A stretch of DNA of 64,000 nucleotides from Rostratula benghalensis. Its lineage: Eukaryota; Chordata; Aves; Charadriiformes; Rostratulidae. Positions 12,313-25,835 of this stretch are shown one piece after another (position 1 is the stretch's first letter; each line of letters starts with the position of its first letter). A program made the position numbers and the translations under genes. Where the stretch lies: contig VXAI01000019.1 in the NCBI GenBank assembly GCA_013399305.1, forward strand, positions 743,636 to 807,635, written 5' to 3'. The notes under the pieces are model-generated. The model had not been told where the DNA came from, did not search any database, and was given only the letters and a program-made list of their open reading frames with translations.

Positions 12313-15300
12313 AAGAACAGTTGTACAAAGATAGATTCTAAGAAAAGGTGAGGGAAATACAGAGGACTGTGATTTTAATACTCATAGGCAGGCATGGAGT
12401 CTAGCAGGGGATTGTAAAGAGCATTAAGCAACCAGCTTTTGACAGGCTGTCTTAATGTACTGATCTAGTCTTACCAGACATGGGAGCATTTCAGTAAACC
12501 ACATGATTAGTGCTGGGGAAAAATTGTCTTCTCAATCACTGCTTCACAGTCACTGCATTTTGTAGAATTATAGGACGTTCAAAGGACATGGGTTTCTATC
12601 TAATCTGTAGCCGATAAAGACAAAATTCCCCAGGCTTTTACAGATACACTGCTCATCTAAGCTAGCAAAGCCAACTAGCTGGTGCTTGTGAGTGCACTAT
12701 CAAAACCCCTGACAAAGACTTTCATTTTATTGAGAGTTTAGTCACACGGCTTTGAAGAGAAATCTGTAATAGATATTCTAACTGTAGCCATTAGAGGGAG
12801 CTGATTTATGACACATTTAAAGTATGTCAGTTCGTTAATACGAATACAATACTTAGGAGTAGCATCGACTACCTTCTTCCTTACAGCCCTTTGAAGATTA
12901 TTAACTAACTCTGATCAAAATTGTTAATGTTATTGTTAGAATTAGATTTACGATTAATGTTAAAGTTACTGAGATTTCTTTATCTCCAAAAAAAAAATTA
13001 TTTTGGAAAACACACAAGATTGTCTTCCGTGAAAGAACATGAGAGAGCAAAAGAGTCCTTAAAGGCACAGCAAATAGGAGTTTTCAAATAAAAGATTTTG
13101 CACAACACAAGCTGAGACAGACAAAATCATATTTCATGCTAAACATTATGAAAGTGACACTCAGCAGCATCCATGTCTGTCTTCAAATTTGAAAGAGTCT
13201 TAGCAGAAGTGGAAGATAAGTTTAATGTTTGCCTTTTCTGATCCACTGCCTATCATAGGAAATTTAAACAATTAAATGAAGAGATTAAGGATATTGTTGT
13301 CTAAATGTTTACAAAACTGGTTTTAAGAAATAGACAGGAATTGTTGATTTCTGTGTGCAACAAGGGATTAAAAAATTTGGAAATTAAAATGTCAGATTGT
13401 GTATACGCTAGCTCTTATCCAAATGTGGAGATCACAGACTAGTGAAGTTAATGACAGTATCTCACAAAGGCTGTATTATTGCTAAGAAGTTATCACAGAT
13501 AGTGGTGACTCCCAGATTGAGGAATAGAGTGAAGGCCAAAGATAAGAGGGAGCAATGCTAGGGAAACAGCCGTTCTCCATCTTTTTCTTCTTATGATGTT
13601 TCTCCAATTTCTATTTATATAAAGTTTACAGTACATCTATTCTTGGCACTAAATAATTCATTTAGGGTTCATAAAAAGTTTCCTTACCGTAGAGTAATTC
13701 AACACCTCTTAACTGTTTACCAACAGCAACCTGGCAGTGTCCAACCAGCAGGATGTTACTCTCTCCGAGAGGTTTTCCTTTTCATAACATCATTAATGGA
13801 GCACCCACACTCTCCACATGAACATACCCCAGAACACTCAATCTTTTGGAATCTCTTTCCCAATCAAGAGTAATAACTGAGGATGATTCCAGACACTGCA
13901 GCAGAAGATTTGTTCATTATGATGACCAGCTGGAAACAGAAATTTTTGTTTGGGGTTGAAGGGAGAAAGACACTGCTGTTTGATCTCTTTTTCGCTTGGA
14001 CTGAAGTGGTGAACCACTCAGGTCTGTGGGAGAAGGGTGAAAGAACTTCCAAACAGCCAATAGCTCCTTCTCTAAAAATCCTTACACTGAGATCAGAACC
14101 TCATTCCCTGAACTCTCCTGGCAGCCTGCAGTCGCTCCTCCAACATGGAGACTTCACTGAGAGCATGGCTGAGGTAGAGCCCATCTGGATACTGAAGAGG
14201 CAGCAAAGAGAGGCAAGAAAAGAAAGTAAATACAGCGTGCAGTGGAGAATAGAAAACTCTTAAGACATCTGATGTGGGTAGGAAAATATCCTAGATGAGA
14301 AAATATTAAGGTATAAGGACTTATGGTAAACATAAAACCCACATTTCTTAATGCATAAAAAAAGAAACTATAACAAAACCAAAAAAATCCCACGTAATTT
14401 AATTTACTAATGCAGAACCAAAACCTGATTCCTAATAAGTATGTGAAACAAATTGAGAATATTTTTTTTTCTAGTCTTCTGGAACTCATTCAGTATTGTG
14501 CACATGAATGAATATGAATGGATGACTGGAGGGCAACACTTACCTTGGCTGAACCTGTTTTATGTACAAGTCGTAAAGATAATATCAAAGTTTGTCTCTA
14601 GCTTGAAAATCACATAATTGCAGAAGTTTTCAGAATAATTTCAACAAAAGTAGTCATTTTTTTAAAAAACCTTCTTGTACCATCTCATTTTGTTGAGAAA
14701 TTATTTACATTTCTGACTAAAAAAAAACCAAAAACCAAAGGTTTTGCAAGTACTGGTCTTCAGGTATCATGTTCAGATTTGTAAATTTAGATTGGGATAG
14801 TGTGGGAGGAAAACTAAATAGGGCCCAGATAGTATAAGTTTACCTCACTTAATAATTTGCTTTCCTTTCAAATCAGTATAAACAATAACTATCTCATTTG
14901 TACACATTGTGCAACTTAGCAAGCGCAGGAAGGTTAAGAGACATGCTGAGGATAAAACAAGTAGTGGCAGAAAAACACATGGGAATAAAGACACAGTCAT
15001 TCCTACATGCAGCCCAGCATTGTGTCACCAACAGTAGCTCATTGCAAATGACTAAAAATGAATTAATAAGAGTGGGACTAGCATATAAACAACATACTTC
15101 CTTTTAATGTTATAATAGCTTTGTTTCTTAGAACTCATCGGAAAGACATCATCTCAAAAGCCTTCATACATCTGACAGACTATAGCAGCCCTCTACCCTT
15201 TTTCCAGATAACACTCCTCCAAAGAGCTCCAAGTTGTTTGCAAGGCAGAACTTGACAAAAGCTGTTCTAAGGATTTCTAAGTATATCACGACTGTCTGGG

Positions 15301-18300
15301 TATCAGCTAATTCAGTGTTTTAAGAAAATTTTTACTCTTTTTCTGTCACAATGGTAAGACCTTAAGTTCTGTAGGTCTCCAGGTCCCCCTTGAAACTCTT
15401 ATGTTTGTGCCTTTCATACCATCTTTCAATTTTTAGTTACCAAAAAGACTTTCAAAAGAGATGTTACAAACCCTTTATAATAACTTTGCTATTTCATCCC
15501 TCGGTTCATTTACTTGAATGAATTCCATATGTTCCTGGTGATCTCTAATTGTTCATTGTGTCAATAAGTGCCATAAACTGTTCTACAGTCACTTCAATTA
15601 CAGATAAATCCTTCACCAAGTCCCTCATAAAAAGTAGGTTTTGGCATTGGAATTTTCCTAGTTTTTGTTATTATGAGCAAATTACAAATGTAAAGGGTAA
15701 GAGAAATTTAAACACCCACATGGGATGTTATGAGATAATTTAGTTTCATCCATTTGAGAAGGTCACTATGTGGTTCTCACACAGAAATGCAGATCAAGCA
15801 AAGCCATGCTCATCTCAATGCAAAGTAAAATTCATCAGCTTAAGCCAAGGTTCAGTGGTCCCTGGCTCCTGAGGGCAATGTAATTAAAACACTTGCAAGG
15901 AAATTATTTTTGGTGTATTTTTTCTAGTATTTGGTAATCACCTTTACCTTTTGGAAAAAAATCAGCATGTACTGGTTTTATTATGGAATGTAAAAGTATT
16001 TTTTGAGATTTTCCATCAGGAAGTAAATTTTGACTCTTTAGCCAAATATTTTATTATCATTTTCTGCTTCTTTTTCCAATGTTATTTCAACTTTATATGC
16101 ATGTTTTACAACAACATGCAGTTGTCTCTATCTTACTTTATGTCTCTACTTCAGTGAACAAACCGGTCATAATACTGAGGCTTGTTACATAGTGCTTGCC
16201 CTCTCTCTCCATCTCAAAATGTTTGCTTTCAGAAGTGCCATTTGTCTTTGCTTCAACTCCCTTGGATGACACCTTACTGCTGACCCTGCGGATTCATCTT
16301 TGGTGTTGTTATATATTTCAAACACTCTCAGAAGGTAGGTATTATAAATTTACTCTCGTCAGCTCTACTTTCAATTCCTTTAAAGAAAAACATCTAGCGT
16401 GTTTCTTAGGGCATGGCATTTCTTTCAAAGCCCTACAGAATATCTTTTAGCTCTACTCTGTCCACGCTGCCTTCTTTTTGATTCACTGCCTTATTCCTCC
16501 CTTCCCACTTTTCCAGTTGGAAAGACAATAACTCCCTCTCTGATGAGGTCAGGCCACGGTCATCCCTTTCTTCATCATCACTCTTTTTTCTTCATAAAAA
16601 TTTTTGAACTTCAGGGAAAACTCCCAGTTTTCTTACAGCCCATTCCTGCCTCCAAATGGTGACAGCTGGTAGAGTCTCTGGGGCCTCCCCTTCTCAGATC
16701 TGCCTTTGATTGTGATCCCGCATCAGCTACTGCTTCTGCTCTTAGGCCATGGTGTTGTTTTTCACGCATGAGAGAAGTGCTCGGTGGTAATTGAAGTAGA
16801 AGCAGGAAAAGACAGTGGGATGTGCTGGGATGGAGGCTTGTGTTAATGACTTGGAAATTAAGTGGGAGTATCAGCACTTGTTGGAGTACTATGAGACTTA
16901 GTATATTAACTTCTATGGTTTTTTTCCCCATCAGGATTTTTTTTCTTAAATCATAACCATTTTGTCCTAAATTTTTAACTTATTTTCAATTTTATATTTT
17001 TATTCATTTTTAACCTGACTTAAAACCTAGAACAAAATTTTCTTTTCTATGGAAGACACAATAACCTATGCAAACCTGCTGGGAGAAAATTTACAATCTA
17101 TATTCAGCCTATGTACTTCTTAACATACTGTTCTTTTTGATCTGTTTAAAGCTACTTGTGTTTAGTTTATATAGCCCGATTTTTTGATTTACGTTTGCAT
17201 TGACCGTTTACTTCTGTTTGAAAAGGGGTAGGGAGTTCTGCTATGTAATTTGATTGTTTTGTTATTTTTTACCTTTCTTTCTTCAATGAGTCAAATGAAA
17301 GGACGAGACAGAAATGAATGCTGAAAATTAGAAACATTTTAAGAATGGTTTTACCTGCCCAACCCAAATTTTCCACATTCAATAAAGGGAAATACTTTGA
17401 CCTCAAGACCTATTCTAGTATGGTAGAGAAAGTTACACATAATTTAGAAAAAAATAAGGAAACGGTTTTAATAGGCAGCAAGGTACCAAATTTAGGAGTT
17501 ATGAAGTACAGAGAATTGGTGCTCAAATAAAGTCCATTGCACAAAAAGAAAGGTTTAAAGAGAGGAATGCCTTTAACTGCTGACAAGAGGACTGAAAGGA
17601 GATCTACTTCCAGCATATCACTTCAGAGAAAAAAAGAACAGCCTAAATTAAGTACTCTCTGGCTTCTGCTTCTAAGGAACAACAAGAACAAATTGCTGAA
17701 ATCTGAAGCTGGACAAATTCAGGGAGTTTTTTTCAGGAAAAAGCAGGAATGTTTCTACTATTAGAACAAGCTTCCAATAAATTTCGTTTCTTCATCTCTT
17801 CTGCTTGGCTGCTCTTCTGAAAGATCATTTTGGTCGAGTACAAACAAATTCTTGGGCTCTAAAATGTCTTGTGAAATTTAAACAGCCCAAGATACACAAA
17901 CCCAGACTGGTTGATCTAACGAACACTTCCAGACTTAATCTCTCTGCACCTGTGATTGTTATATTGGAACTAGAGTGTGGCAGGCGAGGGGGAAGGATGT
18001 AAAACAGCCTGCCTTCCTACTTAGATGGCCTTGAAGTTTAGCTGGGTGGAAAATCCTGCTGGCTCGCTTTATGCCCTGGGCTCATGTCAAAACACAGCTG
18101 GGGCATGGTCATGGGCACAGCATGAAAGGGAAATGATTTGGCATAGGGGAGGTTATGGAAAGTCTTGACCACACCCCTACTCTTAGTTACATGGCACCTG
18201 ATGTATTTCCCACCTCCTGACACTGGATTCCCAGTTTTGGGGCTGAGACTCAGCTTTCTTGTCTAATTGCTTTGTTTCCCAGATGAATTTTAGAACTGCT

Positions 18301-21131
18301 TACAACTCAAGCAAGGTTTCCTTGTCCTAATAACTTTGTCCTTCTCTTGCCAAGCCCTGTTTGATGAGTCAAGTGAGATGAAACAAGCTCTCCCTCATCT
18401 CCTTCCCAGCAGATCAGTTTATCTCCCTTTTCTTTCTTCCTCTTCCTGCATGTGGGATTAAACGTCTTTTGGCACAGAGTTGTGTGACACAGAGCACATG
18501 AAAGCTGCAACCATCCAGACACTCATCTAGTGGCAGCAGAAACTTTAGTTTAAGTCACCCTGGAATTATGTGGGATCCAGCACTGCTACTTAACATAATA
18601 AAACTTAAAAATATGAACCTAAAGTTGCGCATCAGCACAAAAAGTAACTCGCAGGAGCTACTCCATTTCACAGCAGAAATCAAAAACCCTATTAAGCTAG
18701 ATGTATTCTACAAAATATAAAGTAAGTGCTCTAATGCAAACTAAGGTACAAACAGCCTCTCACACTGAGTGTGTTTGAAGAAAAAAATAGAAATACTGCA
18801 TTCCGAGTCCATCTCTCCAATACGTGAGATGGTTCTCTGATAACATCAACTCAAAGTTTCAGTCGCAATTTCTTCTTTCTATCCCGTTTGATTATGTTGA
18901 ACCACTTTTTGCTATTATTAAAAATGTTTTGAATTTCTTAGTTTTGAAATCTCATTTCATACAAAAAGCTTATTTGTAGTAACATTCAAAAGCCATTGCC
19001 AGAAGTTTCAGAAGAAATTTAGCAAAGCATAAAAATTGTAGCCCTTTTACTATCATTTGAGACATCAGGTTGTTTTTTATATGACTAGATGAATCATAGT
19101 AATTTTTAGTTTAAAATATATTCCTTTTGTTCATACATTGATTTTACCAAACTTTTAGTTTAGCATAGCTTTTAGAGTTAAGGGTTTTTTCCAGTCTCCA
19201 TCCATTTTTCAACTCCCTCTGCATAATAGAATTTCAAAGAAATTCTTTGAACCTTTTTGCTTACCATTTTTACATATCATAAAATATATTTCCATATTGA
19301 TCACTTAATCCCCCTAGGAAATAGTTTGCTGCCTGCATCTGAGGTTAGACAGTCTGTAACTCCTCCTCATTTATAATTTTTAAAATGCCTATATTTCTCC
19401 ATAGTTACATTTAATACCAAGTATTATTATCTTAGAGTATGCCCAGTATGCAATAAATTAACTGAAGAATAAATTTCTCTTTGAATTAGAATCAGACGGT
19501 CTTATGCATACACAAAAAGAAAGAATGCTATGGAAATCAAAGAATGAGAGGAAAATACCACACAATGAGATTGCTCTGACCTTAGTGTTTTTACGTGTTC
19601 CACAAAATTCTATCTCTTGGTACAAAGGAGGTCTCTCTCATAGTACAGGGCAGCAGAAAGATGCAAAGCTTCCACAGAAAGCATTGTAAAGCTTCTTCTT
19701 GGAAGGCAGTCCCGAATGTAGTGCAGAAGTTGTCACAGATGTTCTGTGGGTACACAAAAGCCTGTTATGGTGCGATCAGTCACATAACCTTGCAAGCATG
19801 CACTCTTTGGTACACAGCAATGTGCAACTGCATTTTTAATATTCTGTTCCAAATATTGCCATGCAGCATTTACAGTCTTTCTACAGACTAAAGTATCTCT
19901 ACCAGACAGAGAATCCACTGTAGAGAACAAATCATTACATGGAATTGTTGCTCTACAGAGAAACTTTTTCGGTTTGGTGTGCAGGTGGGTATGGACACTG
20001 AATACTCAAGTCTCACATGTTTCTATGGCTGTTACAGTGTGGGGATCTTGGTCATAAGGTGTTCGGCTTATTCGAAACACCTGATCTAATTGTCAACTGG
20101 TATGTCATTTATTTGAATGATTAACATAGCTTGAAAGAAAGGGGAGCACTCTTACCTGTCTTATATCAATGGCCGTACAGCACTTCACTTGCGTCTGGCA
20201 GTGAGATGAAGTACCATCAGTGATAAATCGTTGACTGATACAGTTCTTCAAAGAGGCAGTGAGTGCTAATCGATGCTTAAAAAATCCTTTTACCCTTTCA
20301 TTAGTCCAATGAGACCATTGTCAAATAACCTCTCCGTTTTATTTTAAGATTTAAGGTTTGATTTAGCAGCAGCATGCAAATCAAATCATAATTTGACTTG
20401 ATTTCACTTCCATATGATTTCTGGATACATTTTTCAATTTTGAACTGACTAACAGGAGCCCCACAGATGAAGCAGATGGGATGAAGTGATGACTTCTTGT
20501 CTCTTCAGAAGTCCAAACTCCTCGTTTTCAAAATCTCAAAATTAGAGGCTTCCAACATTTGACTGCCTTTAGAAAAGTAGATACACTCATTGTGAAATAC
20601 AACTGTCATTTTTCTTGTAGCCTCAGCTTGTCAAATCTGCTGATAAATTTCTGTTACATCTCCTTTGGGACTCCAGCACTGTAAGTACATACCTGCAGAA
20701 ATGTTAAATGTTGCTGATCTGACCAGGGAATATTCAGATCTGCAGATTTGTCTTGATAGAACCACAAATGTAGCATTGTGTGAACTTGTACTGTTTCAAA
20801 TGTATGTTAGTATTTTAAGACAGTAAATAAATCCTAAACTAAGTGCCACATCTGTGTGAAACCTCTCAGAAAAGGGATGTTCTCCCCCAAGACATGTCCT
20901 TACGCACCCAGGTGCAGTTCCTCCCTGGATCACATTTTATGTCCCATAACAACGCACATCCCTTTATTTGAGCATTGTCTCTAAGCTATTCTTTCACAGG
21001 ATATTTCTAACAACAAATTGGTACCAAGTGTGATTCTTCCCCAGTTCAGTTCCCATTCACAAGAGCCACTCTCTAATGTTTAAAATTATGAGCTTTAAAT
21101 GTGATACTTTCTTTTTATTTTAAGATCACCT

Positions 21132-22440
21132 AATAGAATCATAAAATTTTCATTTGGAAGGGACGTTTAAAAGTCCAGCCTGCCCTGCAATGAGCATGGA
21201 CATCTTCAACTCAGAGCCCCATCAAACCTGACCTGGAATGTTTGCAGGGATGGCATGTTTACCACCTCTCTGGCAACTTGTGCCAGTGTCTCACCACCCT
21301 CATTGTCAAAGATGCTTTTCTTATATTTAGTCTAAATCTGCTCTCTTGTCCTATCTCAACAAGCCCTGCTAAAAAGTCTGTACCCATCTTTTCCGTAGCC
21401 CATCTTTAAATACTGAAAGGCCACTATAAGGTTTCCCCAGAGCCTTCTCTACCCCACTCTGAACAAGTCCAACTCTCTTGGCCTGTCCTCACATCAGAGG
21501 TGTTCCAGCCCCCTAAACCATATTCTGGACCCACTCCAACAGGTCCATTAATTTCTTGTGCTGAGGGCTCCAGATTTGGACAAGTTACTGCAGGTGGGGT
21601 CTCACAAGATGGGGAGAATCACCTTCCTTGCCCTACTGGCCACACAGCTTTTGATGCAGACAAGGATATGGTTGGCTTTCTGGGCTGTGAGATGGTTCAT
21701 GTCCAGCTTGATATCCACCAGTACCCCCAAGTCCTTCACAGCAGGGCTGCTCTCAATCCCTTCATTGATACTGGGGGTGGCTGTGACCCAGGGGCAGGAC
21801 CCTGCACTTGGCCTCAGTAAAACTCAGGACGTTCACAGGGATCCGCTTCTAGAGCCTGTCTAGGTCCCTCTGGATGGCATTCTGTCAACTCAAGTGTGTC
21901 ACCTGTACCACTCAGCTTGGTCTGCCAATTTGTTGAGGGTGCACTCGATCTGGCTGTCTGTCATTGATAAGATATTGAACACTACTGATCCCAATATGGA
22001 GCCCTGAGGGACACCACTTGTTTCTGATCTCCATCTGGACATTGAACCGTTAACTACTACCTTTTGGATGCAACCATCCAACTAATTCCTCATCCATGGA
22101 ACAGACCATCCATCAAATCCCTATATCTCCAATTTCGAGAGAAGGATATTTTGAGGAACTATGTCACAGGCCTTACAGAAATCCAGATAGATAGCATAGC
22201 TCCTCTCTTGTCCCCTGATGTAGTCACTCCATCATATGGAGTGCCTTATGCAGAAGGCCACAATGTCAGTCAGGAGGAACATGCCCTTGGTGAAGCCATG
22301 CTGGCTGCCTTAAATCACTTCCCTGTCCTGCATGTCTTAGCATACCCTCAAGAAGCATCTGTTCCATCATCTGTGCCATGTGTGTAATATGTGCCATGTC
22401 AGGTACAGAGGTGAGACTGAGAGGTCTTCCTTTTATTTTG
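21132..22440 (-). mobile_element. CR1 LINE, 5'-truncated, C-terminal reverse transcriptase plus 3' end, antisense
   Basis: CR1 is a non-LTR retrotransposon whose ORF2 protein carries endonuclease and reverse transcriptase. This copy reads on the minus strand. Its 3' end lies at 21132 (an AATCATA-type tail followed by the TTGGAAGGGAC signature) and its truncated 5' end lies near 22440. Codons at 22015-21989 encode the RT box Gly-Val-Pro-Gln-Gly-Ser-Ile-Leu-Gly, preceded by the usual Val-Val-Val-Asn-Gly-Ser segment. The catalytic Phe-Ala-Asp-Asp box is broken: it now reads Leu-Ala-Asp-Gln because about five bases are missing, which also shifts the frame. Numerous other stops and a local duplication of TGTGCCATGT near 22371-22400 confirm a dead copy. 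It is the longest transposon piece in the window and moderately diverged. Confidence 0.95.
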
Positions 22441-25400
22441 TTTTCCTCAAATACAAAGACATTATTATTTTTTCTTTAAAGATGCTCCCACAGGATTATC
22501 ACAATTCCCAAATAAAAAAGAAACTCTACAAAACTGATGCTTTAATCTAGTTTTTCCTGTATAACTGTGGATTTTTATTTAAAGATCTAAAAATGAAATA
22601 TAGTAGTTATTTCTGCATTTTTCCAGATCATTAAGGAACAAGTTAAATAAGATTTAAGCTAACAGTAGCAGTAAAAATGCTTTACAAGATTTACACCTCA
22701 TCAGACCCACATACACTACTATTTTTCTTTAATGCAGTCCAACAATTTGAAATTCCTTATTCCTAAAAATGAATAAAATATCCATTCTTGGTGCAAAGCA
22801 AAAGTTAAGCTTTACAGTTAAAAATATCAGGTTTTTATAATGTTTTATTTTTTGATATAATTACTCCTGTAATGTGGAAATCAGAACATTGCTTTCAGCT
22901 CTATATCTCCTTTTAGGAAAAAGGAAGAAAAGCCATTTAAAGCTTTCATTTTATATAGATATGAAGTGAGAAAAGGAATTAGTAAGTCCGTTTGGTATAA
23001 AATGTGCAGTTTAGTTTGGTATTCTGTGATTGAAATTGTAGTAACATGAACATGTTTCTCTGATTTATATGCAAATGACTCAAATTCATGTTCTAAAGCC
23101 CTAACAGTAGTATGCCATTTAAACGTACCCATGAGATATTCTACTGTCATTATACTGTCATCCCATAATACCATATTTTATGCAGTAGTCTGACTACTAA
23201 AAGGCAAGATGACCTCCATTAAAAATCTATTCTTGATTCTTGATCTAATTTTGATTGTAAGAAAACAGTTATTTAAGTTTTTGATGTCACATTCCTTCTG
23301 TAAAATATTCCTTTCCCCTTAAAGCCAGGATCTTGGTAATAGAAACATTAAGGAAACACTCAGGATAGAAAAACTTCAGAATATTTCAGTCTGTTTTTTT
23401 CTGAAATCAGCATTTATCCTCATCCCCAAACTTCTTCAAAAGCTTATTGCACTTTCTGATTGTTTTTTCCTTACTATTATTTTTATCGTTTATGTGGGGA
23501 ATTTTACTATGCTTTTCCTTCCTTCTATACATATCTCTTGTGTTCGGTGCACAGGCTATTCCATTCTACTGAATAAATCTTTCCATTGCAGACGTACACC
23601 ACTACACATCACAAACTAATTAGTTAAGCTACTGTGATGGCTCTATAGCATAGCTCTTCACTGCAGTGTATTCCCTGTCATTATTATTATTATCTGTCAG
23701 TATTCTGCACGCTGTCATTGCCTTGGGAGTGAAGTTTTTGAAGAAATACAACTGCGTGCTAGGATGCATGCACGTGCACATGAACACATAGGAGGCTCTT
23801 TTGTCCATAAACTAAGGCTTACATTAAAGACAGAGTAATTTTAAGAAAAATGTTTTGGGTAAAATGTGAAAATTTTCTGCACATATAAAAATATTCAGCA
23901 TTTTCCTTGGAGCTGCAACTATTGTATTGGTTAGAGAGTTTGACTGTTGCTATCATAGCTGATGTGCAATGTTAGATTTGATCTGCTCTCACTTCCAGAC
24001 AGCTTTATTAAAATACAGGAACTTGTTTCCAACAAAGAAAAAAATAAAACATAATATAGTCCTGTTGACTTTACAGGAATGTTCCTTATTTGCAGTAGCC
24101 TAATGAAGACCATTAGAATATTTAACATATTTTAACACACATTTTTCACTTGATCAATTAGTGCAAATAAGCATATTAAAATGTCTGCCTAAGCAAGGGA
24201 GGGTTCAAGTTATCATAACACATTAAAGAGAATAAAACTAAATATTTTTTAATTCTATACTGGATAACAGTTGTTTACCTTTTTTTAAAAGAGACCAAGT
24301 GTCTCAACCTACTCTTCCCTAGTCATATTTACTAGATCAAGATAATAACCTAGCTTCCTACCTTCAGTGATATCTTAAAACATTTTTTGTTGTTTAAATA
24401 ATTCCACTAAAACCAACACCTGTGTAAGATTCAGTTTGCTGCATAACCTTGACATGATCTTAAAGGATTCCTATTATTCTTTAAAAACAAACAAACAAAA
24501 AACAGATAACAAAATAAATTTCACTTTGGTGTGCCATCTTTGTAGTCACCAAGCCTACTGCAAAGTGGATATAATGAATTGCTTTTCATTTTGGACTATT
24601 GGCAATCCAGGGTAAAGCTGTTCCCCTCTTATTGGAAATATATTAAAAAAAAAAAAAAAGTTATACCAACTTAGATTTGAAAGTGTGAACTTCCCCACAT
24701 AACACTGATTAAATCATTGAGTGTTCTTGCCTAACGTCAGTCTGTAAAATTTATGTGCTCTTAAGGCTTACACTTAAATATTGCTTGAACAAGGGCTGCA
24801 GTCTTAATTTTGGGCTCCAAATACACTCAGACATTGTTAAATCCTGAAGTGTCTGTCTGGACCAACCTGTTTTTATCCTACAGGTTTGACATCACTGCCT
24901 TTGGCAGACAGACCTGCCCTTGCTCCATCTTCTCTTCCAGCTGGTTGGGTGCCCACCAGCTCCAGTCCAAGCCCACTAATGCTCCCAGCAGAGATGATGG
25001 TATGAACTGGGGCATGCTGCCTTCAGATCAGTGCTGGCAGTCGTTCACCTACCGCAGAGACCAGGAGGAACAAGTGTGGGTCAGCCTCTGAAGACCAGGC
25101 AGACACACTGCAAGCCACAAGAAGGTGTAACCCTCTGCAAAGTACTTCCAGTCTGGAAGAGAAAGAGAAATTAAGAAGAGAAACCTTCTGAGGATAACAG
25201 TGTTCAGCTGAGATTGAGTACCTGTTGTCTGCCTTCGCTTGTGCATGGATACACGTACCTGTCTTGCAATGGAACATGAAGAGTGAGTTTTGAAAGCAGC
25301 ACAACCTGTCCCTCTGGAATACGAAACACTTAAATATTTTGCTTGTTTTATTGTCAAGCTGTCAGGCGTGATGTTTGGAAGTACCTGCTGCAACCTATAT

Positions 25401-25801
25401 TGTTGCACTTCACTAGTCAAGATTCGTTCCTGAGGGGACCACCAAACTGTACTTAAGAAACATTATAAATAATGACGTTCAGTAGATTTCATCTAAAACC
25501 TCTTCAAAGGCAACACTGCAGCATCTGTTAAAAGCTTTCCAGGAATATCTAATACTTTTGCTATTTAGACCAGTATGGCACCCAGGCAACCCCACTGCTT
25601 TTATTTTCAATTCAGTTATAACTGCATAAAATACAAGAAATCCAGAAGTGAAATCTAGCTCTCGGTATTCAGACGGGAATGACATTAACCTGTCATTCAC
25701 CACGTTGACTGGTGTATTCTGTCCCGAGTTACTGCTGAATATTTAAAGCAAATATTTAATGATGAATGCATAGTATTTCCTTGCCAAAATGCTGAGTATC
25801 T
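22441..25801. other. Unique non-coding DNA, no gene seen
   Basis: No exon or transposon is recognised. The segment at about 24880-25400 is GC-richer and carries overlapping open frames on both strands (93 codons on plus, 123 on minus). I recognise no domain in either. Confidence 0.55.
24645..24659. repeat. A15 homopolymer
   Basis: A run of 15 A followed by G. No retroposed sequence is recognised upstream of it. Confidence 0.9.
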
Positions 25802-25817
25802 TTAATAATAATAATAA
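25802..25817. repeat. (TAA)n microsatellite at an assembly gap
   Basis: A short TAA array runs directly into the N block. Its true length is unknown because the gap starts inside it. Confidence 0.9.
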
Positions 25818-25835
25818 NNNNNNNNNNNNNNNNNN
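25818..25835. other. Assembly gap, 18 N
   Basis: Eighteen undetermined bases. Their position at a TAA microsatellite suggests a collapsed or unresolved repeat. The N count need not equal the true length. Confidence 0.99.

Larger units (their letters stand above)
9541..21131. other. Unique non-coding DNA, no gene seen
   Basis: This is AT-rich sequence without a recognisable exon, RNA gene or transposon. It contains a Cys-rich open frame on the minus strand at 10467-10805 and a 126-codon frame at 13883-14263. Neither is assignable to a family. The T/G-rich tract and the inverted repeat near 12.2-12.3 kb are listed separately. Confidence 0.55.

Noticed and set aside
13883..14263. 126-codon open frame on the plus strand as a gene
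   Set aside because: No family resemblance and no splice or promoter context. It is in the same length class as several other chance frames.
21500..21863. 101- and 106-codon plus frames
   Set aside because: Both are antisense shadows of the CR1 copy at 21132-22440.
25049..25420. 123-codon minus frame overlapping plus frames in a GC-richer patch
   Set aside because: Open frames on both strands reflect base composition, and no domain is visible in any of them.
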